DNA of 60,000 nt from Nematostella vectensis (Eukaryota > Cnidaria > Anthozoa > Actiniaria > Edwardsiidae): assembly GCF_932526225.1 (NCBI RefSeq), contig NC_064047.1, positions 11,144,494 to 11,204,493 on the forward strand, given 5' to 3'. The notes below the pieces were generated by a model, which did not search any database, was not told where the DNA came from, and worked only from the letters and a program-made list of their open reading frames with translations. The translations under genes were made by a program, and so were the position numbers. Shown here one piece after another: positions 27,401-36,333 of this stretch. Every line of letters starts with the position of its first letter. Position 1 is the stretch's first letter.

Positions 27401-30400
27401 TCAGCTTCTTCAGCTTTCTTTTGAAACCATGCATCCTTGATTTGTCTGATACGTGTTCTTAACAAGTGCCTGTCAAGGCTTTTGTCTTGAAGTAAGTTTC
27501 GAATTTCCTCATCTTGGTCATCAAACCAGTCATTTTGGATCCTCTTTTTCCTTTCGAAAACATGGTTTGCAGCTTGTTGAAGAATATCTTGCAGATCTTC
27601 GAAATCGTTCTTACAAGCAGGAATTTTCTCATCTAAAAACTGAACGAGCTTCACTTTCTTATCGTCATTGAGACGAGTGTCTAGCTTTTTCGGGGGTCTT
27701 GAGATATTCTTCTTGCGCTTCAAAGGAAAAGCACAATTAGACACTAAAAGCTTGTGGTCCGTGAAACAGTCGGCAGCTTGATTGACTTTGGTTACTTTAA
27801 TAAAAGGCTTAGCAGCTTGATTGGCTAGCACATGATCGAGTTGGTGCCAGTGCTTAGAGCGGAGGTGTTGCCACGTGTTCTTCAAGCTATCCTTTAATTG
27901 AAACATTGTACCCATGACACTTAGCTGCAACCGAGTGCAAAACTCAAGGAGCATGAGGCCATTCGAGTTCATCTTTCCAACACCGTGCTTACCGATAACA
28001 TCAGGCCAGGATTTGTAGTCTTGACCCACACGAGCATTGAAATCGCCCAACACAATAAGAGGGTTGTTCTGAGCTGAAGGAAGGCAACAACGGAGCTTTT
28101 CGTAAAATACCTCTTTTTCCTCCGATGTTCTTTGCATGGTAGGAGCGTATACGCTAACAAGGGTGAGGTAGTTACCACTTTCCAATGGAACACGCATTTG
28201 CATAAGTCTGTCGTTGATAGGTGTTGGACAAATCCCTTGCGATACAAGTCTGTTGGAGATAGCAAATCCGACACCGGCTGTTCTCTCACTTCCCCCACTC
28301 CAGAAGATAGTATGACTCCTTTCTACAATGTTACCAGTGTTGGGACGTCGGACTTCGCTTAAAGCACAGATATCGATATTAGCATGCTCCAGCTCACGAC
28401 AAATGAGTGCTGTGGCTCGCTCTGGTCTTAGAGAACCATCGCCGTCATTGGTAGTACGGACATTCCAAGCTCCAAGGGTTAGAGCTTGCTTTCTAGAAGA
28501 TAGAAACTGACGATTGTCGATTGCTCTGGAAGTTATAGCCGAGTGCGGTCTTCGTCCATTTTTCGCCACTGCCGCACTGGGTGGCGCATCGGTTCCCCCG
28601 AATGCGGTAGCCATAGCTCCAATACTACTAGATTGACTTTCCATAAAAACTGTGAGGCTGCACCACTGATGACGACACTACCTGGCGTGAGGGTAGTGTC
28701 CCTTGGCGAGAGGTCCTGTTTATCGACAACCCAGCATAGCTGGGATGGCCGCAGAAACTACTCGTTGCAACTTGTTGCCGGAAACTGAAGCCGGGTTGAC
28801 CATCAGATCCGCCGGTGCTGGCCGTTGACCTATTCGAAGCTCATCCGCCCAAAGAAGTAACAAAGGTTTACTCCCAGATTTTTCCTCGATGTTGACTCCT
28901 GAAGCCTTTCCCAGACCGGGTATAGCCGCAAGGCAGCGGAGGTTTGGAATCAGGGTTTTCCTTCCCCTAGGTGGATTGCCAACCAAGGCTAACGAGCTCC
29001 ACCTACTACTATACATGCATGTACAGAATCCGCTGATGTTGTCATCTATAGCAAGATTGCACTTCTCATGATTTTTATCACTCGTGAAGCACTCTGGGTA
29101 GGACCACAGACCAACTACTGCAGTTGTAAACAGAACAACAAATAATTCAAACGATAAACAATAAATCAAGCAAACAATAACCAAAAAAATAGTCAAATGC
29201 ATAGTCGGTGTCTTGCACTTGTCAAAATTGCAGTTTATCCATAAAAAATGGATTTGCATATCTAGCAAAAGTACGAGAACATTACGTGGACGAAGAAGTG
29301 AGCTCACCAAACCTGTTTTCAAGCACTGCAACAGTCTTGCTTTATCTTTATTTGTTTATTTAGTTTTATAAAATCCCATGTGTATCTCACGTCGCCTTTC
29401 CACATGTGCTGGTCACTTTATCCAGGTTTTGTTATATTCCTATGTGCTTGATGTCTCGTTGTCTTTCCACAAGTGCTGGTCATCTAATCCAGATTTTAGT
29501 TATACTCTCATGTTTTTGTCTTGCTGTCTTCCCACATGTGTTGGCCACCTATTCCAGGTTCTAGGTATATTCTTGTGTGTTTGCCTCGTTATTTTTGCAG
29601 AAAATTCCTCTACCTACGTTGCCGTTTTTGTTGTGAGCGCCCTCTGCGCTGCGCTTATCATGGGCGCCATATTTGGTCGGTGGATTTACCTCAAACGTCG
29701 CACAAAATCTCAGAAGTTTGCAGTTCTTCACAAACCCAAGCGATTTCTCAAGACGCCTTCCACAGACGGGAAGCCTGGGCAGAATGGCCACAGTAGGGGA
29801 AGACCGCTGGACATGAACATGAATGGCGGAGAAGGCTCAGGTCTTAGGACGGGAGACTTGGTGGTGACGACCGCTGATGTTGATGGCGGGCTCAATAAGC
29901 ATGTTAATATTGAAAAGTGAGTACTTTTTTGTGGGAACAAAATTGAAGCTAAATGGACTACGTAAGATACACTTGAATCCCGATACCTCGCACGCTTCGA
30001 GCCTCGCTCTTACTCGAACAAAATTTTTCGTTGTATTTGTTTTATAGAAATACAGTATTTTTACCCCAAACAGCTCGAACATTGATAATCTGAGCTAAGA
30101 GTGAGTAGCATTCGTGACTTTTTGTTATGAGTATGCTTTGCTCATTTGTAGCTATGGTGATAACGAAGAACAGCAGGTTCCGAAAGGAGACAACTCCAGT
30201 TTCTACGTCAACCCAATGTACGACCAAAACCGCCCTAACGGGGGTGCTGTGTGTTCTCGTGTCGAACAGCCTGGGAACCAGCGTCACGACACTCATCGGC
30301 TGAGTAACGCTTCCGATGGGCGCGCAGGGGTTTATGGATCACCGGTGAAGACTCCGACAAGTCCTAGTGCCAAGCAGAGGCAAAGGTGCAACAGCGTGGG

Positions 30401-31355
30401 CAACATAGCACGTGGTGGTCACCATCACCATGGCAACATGCAAAGACGTCATCCTAGTGTGGGAAACGTCTCCTCCAATAGGAATGCAGATCACGTGGCT
30501 AATAGTAGCGCTCCGCGGGGAGGCTCTCAGCATCAGAACTTGCTGTACAATGCGCCACAGATACAGCCTTACCAAGGCCACCCCCAAGGGTACCCACCAC
30601 AGGGGGACGGTAAGGCTGGGGTCACATATCCTCAGCAGGTCCCATCCGGGGGCACACACCCACTAGCCATGCCCCAGCAGGGCCCCAGCCTCAGAGGATG
30701 CATGCAGCGTCCATCTGTTGGCTCCATCGGGGCACCAGGGAATCCGCAGGGGAAACTCCCGATGCCCGGGATGCGCCCTCCGAGCCCGTATGAGTACGGT
30801 AACACCGAAAAGAACCTAGCGCCGCAGCAGAACAATTCCAGGGCGCAGTCTTTACCGAGACTAAATGTCGGAGTGGCACAATCCCGTATGGCCGGGCAGC
30901 AGCAGCATGACGGGTCACCGTCTTCGGGGTACCCACCGACCCCCGGGGGGTCACGGCACTGGCACGGAGGAGCACCAGTATCGACGGACCCCAAGAATAC
31001 AGGCAAGTCTCAAACTACTCCACAGGAGAATCGTAAAACCCCGGATAGCGGAGATTTAGTGTCACCTTTAGACGCACCCGGGCGAAACACAGTACTACGT
31101 AGCTCTCTGCGTAAAAATTCTTATTCATCCCGTGAGGGACCCCCTCAGGTACACTCTTCTGCCCCCCCGGACCAAGGTAGTGATAGCTCGGAGGATGATT
31201 TGTATAGTATCGTTGCCAAGGGAACGTATGACGCATGCGTACCTGACCCTAACTGTCCAAAGTCCGCGCTGGCGTCCAAAGACGGTCACCGGCGAACCGG
31301 AAGTGACGGCAGCCGGAAACAGACAAAGTTTGCAGGGAGAGATACTGCGGTCTGA
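15415..31355 (+). CDS. SUEL-lectin single-pass membrane protein (EVA-1-like architecture), whole gene
   Basis: Seven coding exons (15415-15444, 15571-15625, 20687-21040, 22969-23682, 24785-25117, 29601-29916, 30152-31355) join in phase to 1001 codons plus stop. Order of parts: signal peptide (residues 1-28, hydrophobic core LVLAVIAGLALLA), SUEL/rhamnose-binding lectin domain (about 37-146, with YGR, paired cysteines and PCKGIYKYL), Ser/Thr/Pro-rich stalk with many N-x-S/T sites (147-495), membrane span (about 501-525) followed by KRR, and a cytoplasmic tail of about 475 residues ending DTAV. SUEL domains bind galactose or rhamnose in egg lectins and occur in EVA-1 (a Slit co-receptor) and latrophilins. 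There is no GPS or 7TM segment here, so it is not a latrophilin. The ligand and role are unknown. The juxtamembrane sequence does not clearly match the vertebrate EVA1 domain, so I give no symbol. The exon 1-2 assignment rests on splice phase and the signal peptide. Confidence 0.8.
15571..15625 (+). CDS. SUEL-lectin gene exon 2 (signal peptide core)
   Basis: Follows the acceptor TTTCTCAACAG and encodes ISLVLAVIAGLALLAETQ, the hydrophobic core and cleavage region. It ends ACAAG|GTAAAC in phase 1, matching the phase of the lectin exon. Confidence 0.7.
17620..18470. repeat. Degenerate direct duplication, about 480-bp offset
   Basis: The block from about 17625 (GAGACAGCCGTTAAAGGGTG, ATTAATAAACAGGC) recurs near 18110, with matching later phrases (GATGTTACCCTCCTGTGGCGG / GATGTTAACACCCTGTGACGG, CTTCGCGTGAGTC / CTTCGTGTGAGTC, CTTAAAGGG). 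In intron 2 of the SUEL-lectin gene. Confidence 0.6.
18728..18979. mobile_element. MITE with 22-bp TIRs
   Basis: TGTAGTTCCAGAAAATATCC at 18728 is inverted at 18979. The interior is rich in C runs on the plus strand and contains repeated GGAAATT/AATTTCC palindromes. It lies in intron 2 of the SUEL-lectin gene. Confidence 0.7.
20687..21040 (+). CDS. SUEL-lectin gene exon 3 (galactose/rhamnose-binding lectin domain)
   Basis: One exon encodes the whole SUEL domain after TTTCACAG and before the donor G|GTCAGT. Visible family marks are VTCQGKRARIRC near the start, the TASYGR strand, a Cys-rich middle with WGSC, and the closing PCKGIYKYLKVIYAC. Codon use is visibly GC-richer than the surrounding intron. 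Confidence 0.9.
21545..21790. repeat. 41-bp tandem repeat in intron 3
   Basis: About six units of GCGACGCGCGCTACCGTGGC plus CACCAATACAAAGTTTACCAT. It runs into a dispersed repeat (ATAGTGTGTTTCTCGCATCG) that recurs at 52505-52800. Confidence 0.9.
21975..22080. mobile_element. Second copy of the 1-kb MITE-like family
   Basis: Shares GTGCCGTATCAGGAC, ATACAGAAACATTAGG and CGCCCCCAGTGCCC with 1046-1208. In intron 3 of the SUEL-lectin gene. Confidence 0.4.
22969..23682 (+). CDS. SUEL-lectin gene exon 4 (Ser/Thr-rich stalk with polybasic run)
   Basis: Starts after the pyrimidine-rich acceptor CATCTCAG and ends CATCAG|GTAGTA; both ends are phase 1. It encodes a Thr/Ser/Pro-rich stalk with N-glycosylation sequons (NISS, NSTE, NMTK, NSTY, NVTE) and a strongly basic stretch (about residues 256-275). 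Reading through the donor would add a hydrophobic segment up to 23930, so a retained-intron form cannot be excluded. Confidence 0.7.
24785..25117 (+). CDS. SUEL-lectin gene exon 5 (stalk)
   Basis: The acceptor CCAACAG|GG gives FPIYVPFNITGNQTSWNWTG and further sequons. The exon ends TTTCGGG|GTAAGAG. Both ends are phase 1, so it could be skipped without a frameshift. Near its end, tandem CACGTGACC units encode a HVT repeat. Confidence 0.65.
25239..25430. repeat. CACGTG-rich tandem repeat in intron 5
   Basis: About ten degenerate 20-22 bp units of CTGCTCACGTGATGCCGCAT, with seven CACGTG palindromes. It begins about 120 bases after exon 5, which itself ends in a CACGTGACC repeat. Confidence 0.85.
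25479..29004 (-). mobile_element. Complete non-LTR retrotransposon with 12-bp target duplication
   Basis: A 3526-bp insertion lies between direct repeats ACTACTATACAT at 25467-25478 and 29005-29016. It is antisense to the SUEL-lectin gene and inside its fifth intron. It has a GC-rich 5' leader (29004-28645), one long ORF, and a short 3' end closing in TATATATA. The intact frame and perfect target duplication indicate a young insertion. Confidence 0.88.
25525..28644 (-). CDS. LINE polyprotein: APE-type endonuclease plus reverse transcriptase
   Basis: An uninterrupted 1039-residue ORF. The N-terminal endonuclease/exonuclease/phosphatase fold shows LGAWNVRT (about 57), SEVRR, LGDFNARVG (about 203) and TDHKLLVSN (about 296). 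Reverse transcriptase follows with NYRGISLL (about 571), GYRAGRGTIDGIF, FVDFVKAFDTVNRELLF, GVKQGCKLAPTLFG and the catalytic QYADDIALF (about 761). The C-terminal part has RLRWLGHLCRMDDDRVPKQL (about 943) and GRPKLRFKDTLK. It acts in target-primed reverse transcription. No separate ORF1 is recognisable in the leader. Clade not assigned. Confidence 0.92.
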   Translation of the reverse strand: MESQSSSIGAMATAFGGTDAPPSAAVAKNGRRPHSAITSRAIDNRQFLSSRKQALTLGAWNVRTTNDGDGSLRPERATALICRELEHANIDICALSEVRRPNTGNIVERSHTIFWSGGSERTAGVGFAISNRLVSQGICPTPINDRLMQMRVPLESGNYLTLVSVYAPTMQRTSEEKEVFYEKLRCCLPSAQNNPLIVLGDFNARVGQDYKSWPDVIGKHGVGKMNSNGLMLLEFCTRLQLSVMGTMFQLKDSLKNTWQHLRSKHWHQLDHVLANQAAKPFIKVTKVNQAADCFTDHKLLVSNCAFPLKRKKNISRPPKKLDTRLNDDKKVKLVQFLDEKIPACKNDFEDLQDILQQAANHVFERKKRIQNDWFDDQDEEIRNLLQDKSLDRHLLRTRIRQIKDAWFQKKAEEAEHFSQTKNPREFYATLNAVYGPRSRNSHPVRSKEGTLLADSIEVKGRWVEHFSDLLNLPSDVDLKIVDELDQLPIMQSMDDPVTDQELEKAISNTKLGKSPGFDGVLPEVIVYGGRCLRAFLLILFNIIWASEIIPQVWKDAIITILFKKGDRSECGNYRGISLLSVVGKIFADIILQRLQLLAEFIYPQSQSGYRAGRGTIDGIFTLRQLMEKTREQRNNMYIVFVDFVKAFDTVNRELLFSILGKLGCPPKFISIIKKLYSDVHARLIVDGELTRAFEYNCGVKQGCKLAPTLFGIYAAVLLWLAFNKIEHTCSIKIRFRFDGNLFDLRRLKAKTKVLTEFIREAQYADDIALFSDTPEGLQSLLTSYNELAKRMGMRINTKKTETMCIGNTADFYVDGIKLVNVTHFKYLGSILSSDCSMRAELTSRIQAVSCAYGRLRKRVFDSRDLTVPTKIAVYNQCLMPLLLYGSETWTVYQHEVRELRTLQQRHLRLILKIKWDDYISNEDVLRRANVDDIETKLARNRLRWLGHLCRMDDDRVPKQLLFSELEHGSRPVGRPKLRFKDTLKKDLKIGCVLEVWNYHVHNRKEWRAITNNICTSYDKRRYETYLKQREARRKRAENS
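29396..29590. repeat. Three 66-bp repeats abutting the exon 6 acceptor
   Basis: CCACATGTGCTGGTCA starts units at 29400, 29467 and 29532. The last runs into the pyrimidine tract of the exon 6 acceptor. Confidence 0.75.
29601..29916 (+). CDS. SUEL-lectin gene exon 6 (transmembrane span and juxtamembrane tail)
   Basis: After ATTTTTGCAG it encodes VAVFVVSALCAALIMGAIFG followed by WIYLKRR, a classical membrane span with a basic cytosolic stop-transfer. It ends GAAAA|GTGAGT in phase 2. Confidence 0.8.
30152..31355 (+). CDS. SUEL-lectin gene exon 7 (long cytoplasmic tail, stop)
   Basis: Follows CATTTGTAG and completes phase 2. The tail is rich in Pro, Gln, Gly and Ser with repeated SVGN/SVGS motifs (NSVGNIA, PSVGNVS, PSVGSIG) and an acidic DSSEDDLYSIV patch. 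It ends GRDTAV, which fits a class I PDZ ligand (S/T-x-V). No catalytic domain is recognisable. Confidence 0.8.
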
Positions 31356-32045
31356 ATATTCTCAAATATTTGACAATTATAGGTTTTTAACGATAATTTT
31401 ATCGTGTGCAATTTGCGTGTTTTTATAGAGCCAATATGAGATATATATTATAAATATTAAGACGCTGGCGTGGATTATAAAATTTTAGCCCTATTTGGAC
31501 ATAATTCTATGGTCGTTTACAAAATCGATAATGCCTCGGATGAGAATATATCAGATATTTTGTTAAAAAAAGACCCGAGAATTTGTTACAGACGGACAGT
31601 TCTCGGATATACAATATTTCAATGTTTCTTCTTTTTTCCCAGCGTTCACTTGGGGCGCATCGGTGTTAGTTGAGCGTGTTATTGGAATCATTAACACATT
31701 AAAAAATTGTATTTACTCCGAATTTAAAATAATTGTACTTTCCTGTGTCAATATACTACTCCCGTCCCTCCTCTTCACGCTTTATACTTCAAATATGCAC
31801 GTCTCATCTCTCACCTTCTAAGCACTTTCCACCCATTAATTGCCATGTCTCCCATTCCAACCTCTTCAATCTAATCTCTCTTCCAATTCTTCCGCGTTTG
31901 CCGGGGGTGCAGACTGTGTTCTCATTAGCTATTCCCGCTATGCCTCGACAAAACTTTGCTAATCTATTGGCTTATACTATCCTTCACGCGATTGGCTGTT
32001 TAGAATTAAAGCACGTCACGTCACTATGGTAACACAATGCACTAA

Positions 32046-32056
32046 AATAAAATAAA
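32046..32056 (+). terminator. Candidate polyadenylation signals of the SUEL-lectin gene
   Basis: Two overlapping AATAAA hexamers lie about 690 bases after the stop codon, the first strong cluster downstream. Confidence 0.3.
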
Positions 32057-32679
32057 AGTACGCAGCAAAGCTAAAATAAGGATAAAAAAACACATGTGCA
32101 TATATGTATAAGCATAACTTCTATTCTGCATCCCTCTGCTAAGCCTTGTAAATATCACTTTTAATGCCATTTCAAGTTTTTTTTTTTAATTAAAACTATA
32201 CAAACTACGTATAAAAATATAAGTATTATGGTGTGGAATGGTTGTGGTGTTAAATGCCAAAATTGCGGTTTTGAGATTAATACGTTTCAGAGGTCTTGAG
32301 AACGGAAAATACTAAAATACAAATAAGCAGCACAATGGTTTCTAGATGGAAATAAGGATTGACTACAGCAAATTATCTCTAAAAATTTTACAAAGATAGG
32401 TGAGCATTTTGGACTCGGAGAAAGAAAAAATCAACAGACCTAGAAGATAGGTACTTCTAGGCACAGGGATACCACGATGAATTTACAAGTTTTGTATTCT
32501 GTTATTCTCAGCCACAAGAGTTTTCGCTGGTATGCACATTAAATTTGTCCCAAATTGATGCTCACAATGTATTTATGCGTCCTGCGTCCGATTATCCAGC
32601 TGTCATAGTAGAATTCGGAACTGGACTACCCCAGGTATCACGTGATCGCCAATTCATATTTTCCTTTTTTTTATTCTAG

Positions 32680-32792
32680 AATACGCAAATTACAACGGGT
32701 ACCAAAGTGGGAATAGCAATGAGATGCGAGACACAGTCGAACCCCTCGCGAACATTCGATACCACCCCCGCAAGATCAGCTCACGCTACTAA
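32680..32792 (+). CDS. Orphan putative 3' terminal exon
   Basis: A strong acceptor (a pyrimidine run and TTCTAG) is followed in phase 1 by 36 open codons, then TAA: EYANYNGYQSGNSNEMRD, then TVEPLANIRYHPRKISSRY. It looks coding and tail-like. It is in phase with possible internal donors of the previous gene's last exon, such as CAAG|GTAGTG near 31176, so it may be an alternative end of that gene. Not proven. Confidence 0.3.
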
Positions 32793-33161
32793 CACGCCAG
32801 TAACCGGAAACCGGATTGTATACGTTACTTCCGGGAAATACCTGAAATGGTTACCGGAAGTGGGTATAGATGCATCATGGGATCGGTAACATGAAATAGT
32901 AAACTGAGAAGTTAAAAGAGGAAGTAGAAGTTTTGTGTGTTAACTGATGTCTATATGGAGTCTACGAAGGTGATATTTACTCACCCCCAAACACCTGTTT
33001 GGAAATCTGAAAAAAAAAGTAGAACGATTGAACTGTTTTTGATAAAGTGTCCTAAATGCATTTTACAAGAATTTGTATTAGTTAGCTTCTCATAACAACA
33101 GGAAGCTAGCCATAGAAGAGGAATATAACCCGGATGTGATTTTTACTGTTATATTATGACG

Positions 33162-33290
33162 TCCCGGAAGTTAGCTTTACAGTATCATCGCGATGTCCCA
33201 AAAGTTAGCTTTACAGTATCATCGCGATGTCCCGGAAGTTAGCTCTAAAGTAACATGGTAACGTACCGAAAATTAACTTTAAAGTGACGT
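33162..33290. repeat. 35-bp tandem repeat
   Basis: About 3.5 units of CAGTATCATCGCGATGTCCC plus GGAAGTTAGCTTTA. Confidence 0.8.
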
Positions 33291-33573
33291 CATGAAATAT
33301 AGAAGTCATGGCGTACTGGAGTAAGTTTAAAAACTCTATTGCACGCAAATGTCTTCACGACGGCTTATCTCAGCAATATTCAAAGATTATGACTTGCATT
33401 TTCTTGGTTAGGAGGTAAAATAAAATATAAAAATGCCGCAATATAAATAGTGTTTTAAAACGAAAAAAAATCGCACATCGTAAGGCAGTGCGTCACAAGT
33501 TGTGGGTGCCCTGTGGGTACCTTGATCGTCTGGCACATTTTTAAAGAGAGGCCGAATCACTGCCATCGCGATT

Positions 33574-33619
33574 TACAGATGGACCATGGTCTATCAATGC
33601 CGACCATGGTCCATCTGTA
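33574..33619. other. Perfect 18-bp hairpin
   Basis: TACAGATGGACCATGGTC (33574-33591), a 10-base loop, then its exact inverse (33602-33619). Intergenic. Confidence 0.9.
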
Positions 33620-34054
33620 CAGGTGACCGTATGGGAAATTCTTTATGATCAACAATAAGAGAATTGGGAACATGGTCGCTTTGGAGGTTCATCCGATCTA
33701 CAGAAGACAACACAGTTGCTCATGAATAGGTGGCCAGCAGCAATTCAGTGACGCACTCACGCATGCACGTGTTCTTTGTTACAAAGCTTTTATCATTAGA
33801 GATAGCAAGAGAACATATAGCTTAATCATGAATTTTGTAAAAGTTCGTTTGTATTGATTTTTTATACTTTAGGAGAATATCACAATCATGCACGCAAGAG
33901 TTGGCACTAGTAGCACATGTGTTCAGGCTGCCTGTGTTGGGGGTGGACTGGATACCCATTAAGGGCTGTTGCTGTTCTGGTTATAAATAAAAAGTTCTCT
34001 TGGTATTTATGTACTGTATTTTAAACATCCTTAGTCTAAATGGTATACACTTTG

Positions 34055-35565
34055 ATTATGGTTGGTAAAGTGAAGGGAGGTGTGTTTGGTGAAGTGATGG
34101 GAGGTGAGGTTAGTAAAGTAAAGGGAGGTGAGGTTGGTAAAGTGAGGTAGGTGGGGTTGGTAAAGTGATGGGAGGTGGTGTTGGTAAAGTGAAGGGAGGT
34201 GAGGTGAGGTTGGTAAAGTGATGGGTGGGGATGGTAAAGTGAAGGGAGGTGAGGTTGGTAAAGTGATGGGTGGGGTTGGTAAAGTGAAGGGAGGTGAGGT
34301 AGGTAAAGTGAAGCGAGGTGGGGTGGGTAAAGTGAAGCGAGGTGGGGTTGGTAAAGTGAAGCGAGGTGGGGTGGGTAAAGTGAAGCGAGGTGGGGTGGGT
34401 AAAGTGAAGCGAGGTGGGGTGGGTAAAGTGAAGCGAGGTGGGGTTGGTAAAGTGAAAGGAGGTGAGGTTGGTAAAGTAAAGCGAGGTGGGGTGGGTAAAG
34501 TGAAGCGAGGTGGGGTTGGTAAAGTAAAGCGAGGTGGGGTGGGTAAAGTGAAGGGAGGTGAGGTTGGTAAAGTAAAGCGAGGTGGGGTGGGTAAAGTGAA
34601 GCGAGGTGAGGTTGGTAAAGTGAAAGGAGGTGAGGTTGGTAAAGTAAAGCGAGGTGGGGTGGGTAAAGTGAAGCGAGGTGAGGTTGGTAAAGTAAAGCGA
34701 GGTGGGGTGGGTAAAGTGAAGCGAGGTGGGGTGGGTAAAGTGAAGGGAGGTGAGGTTGGTAAAGTGAAAGGAGGTGAGGTTGGTAAAGTAAAGCGAGGTG
34801 GGGTGGGTAAAGTGAAGCGAGGTGGGGTTGGTAAAGTAAAGCGAGGTGGGGTGGGTAAAGTGAAGGGAGGTGAGGTTGGTAAAGTAAAGCGAGGTGGGGT
34901 GGGTAAAGTGAAGCGAGGTGAGGTTGGTAAAGTGAAAGGAGGTGAGGTTGGTAAAGTGAAGCGAGGTGGGGTGGGTAAAGTGAAGCGAGGTGAGGTTGGT
35001 AAAGTAAAGCGAGGTGGGGTGGGTAAAGTGAAGCGAGGTGGGGTTGGTAAAGTAAAGCGAGGTGGGGTGGGTAAAGTGAAGGGAGGTGAGGTTGGTAAAG
35101 TGAAAGGAGGTGAGGTTGGTAAAGTGAAGCGAGGTGGGGTGGGTAAAGTGAAGCGAGGTGAGGTTGGTAAAGTAAAGCGAGGTGGGGTGGGTAAAGTGAA
35201 GCGAGGTGGGGTGGGGTGGGTAAAGTGATGGGAGGTGGTGTTGGTAAAGTGATGGGAGGTGAGGTTGGTAAAGTGAAGGGAGGTGAGGTTGGTAAAGTGA
35301 AGGGAGGTGAGGTTGGTAAAGTGAAGCGAGGTGGGGTGGGTAAAGTGAAGCGAGGTGGGGTGGGGTGGGTAAAGTGAAGGGAGGTGGGGTCGGTAAAGTG
35401 ATGGGAGGTGAGGTTGGTAAAGTGATGGGAGGTGAGGTTGGTAAAGTGAAGGGAGGTGAGGTTGGTAAAGTGAAGGGAGGTGGGGTGGGTAAAGTGAAGG
35501 GAGGTGGGGTCGGTAAAGTGATGGGAGGTGAGGTTGGTAAAGTAGGGGAAGGGGGTTCAGTGAAG
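34055..35565. repeat. 24-bp minisatellite, about 60 units
   Basis: Units of GTGGGTAAAGTGAAGCGAGG plus TGGG with variants (GTTGGT, AAAG, GGGAGG). Higher-order blocks of about 10-13 units recur (compare 34440-34790 with 34800-35150). Because 24 is divisible by three, long ORFs of 300-600 codons open on both strands; they are not genes. Confidence 0.97.
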
Positions 35566-35574
35566 TAAGATGAC

Positions 35575-36330
35575 GATAAGAATATGTAGGTAAATGGAGG
35601 TGAGTTGGTGAAGGGGATGGGAGATGGTGAAATGAGGGGAAGGGTAAAGGAGACGGTAGGGGAATGAAGGGGGCTGGCGAAGTGGATGGTGGATGAAATG
35701 GAGGGGGTTTGGTGAGGTAAAAGAAAGGGGGTTGGGAAAGTAAAGAAGAGGGGAGAGGCTTGGTGAAGTGGAGGGGAGAAAAAAGGAGATAAATTAATAA
35801 AAAAAGATTTATCTTGATAAAACACATTTTATTTATAATAGATAATACTTACAATAATATGTAATATTCAATATCTGAAGGGAAAGAAGTAGGAAAAAAC
35901 TGCTTTCAAGAAATAGATATATCAGCACAAAGACAGAAAGTTACGGAAATGCAACTATGAAATCGCGCGAACGCCGCGTTTGAAAAGAGATAGAACGGGT
36001 CTTTTTATTATAGATAATACTTACAATAATATATATAAATATAATCAATATCTGAGGGCTAATTTTGAGCCAAGCAGAAGGGAAAATATTTACAGCTTTG
36101 AAGACTATAGATGCATTGGCACAGACAGAAAGTAAGGGAAATCTACAAATCGAGCGAACGGGATCCGTTTAAACTAGTAAAATAAACGCGACATGCACAA
36201 GCAAAGTGAATTGGCTACTAAGAATCTTAGAGGACGGTAGCCACTATACATATGGAAAATATAAAAGTCAAGTGTTTATTCCCGCGGGTGCCTATTAAAG
36301 TCACTTGTAGGAGCATGTATGAACAACATA
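35575..36330. other. Intergenic AT-rich spacer
   Basis: After the minisatellite, a degenerate purine-rich tail runs to about 35790. Then two related segments (35826-35960 and 36005-36150) share TTATAATAGATAATACTTACAATAAT and CACAGACAGAAAGT. No gene seen. Confidence 0.6.
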
Positions 36331-36333
36331 TAA

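Larger units (their letters stand above)
31356..34054. other. 3' UTR and intergenic region
   Basis: Besides the polyA candidates, orphan exon, 35-bp repeat and hairpin listed separately, nothing recognisable. Confidence 0.5.

Noticed and set aside
28720-29331. 203-codon minus-strand ORF overlapping the LINE leader
   Set aside because: It crosses the LINE boundary at 29004 into flanking intron, so it cannot be an element gene; probably a chance frame.
34031-35827. Overlapping ORFs of 598, 571 and 336 codons
   Set aside because: They are frames of the 24-bp minisatellite and open on both strands because the period is a multiple of three; no family or start context supports them.
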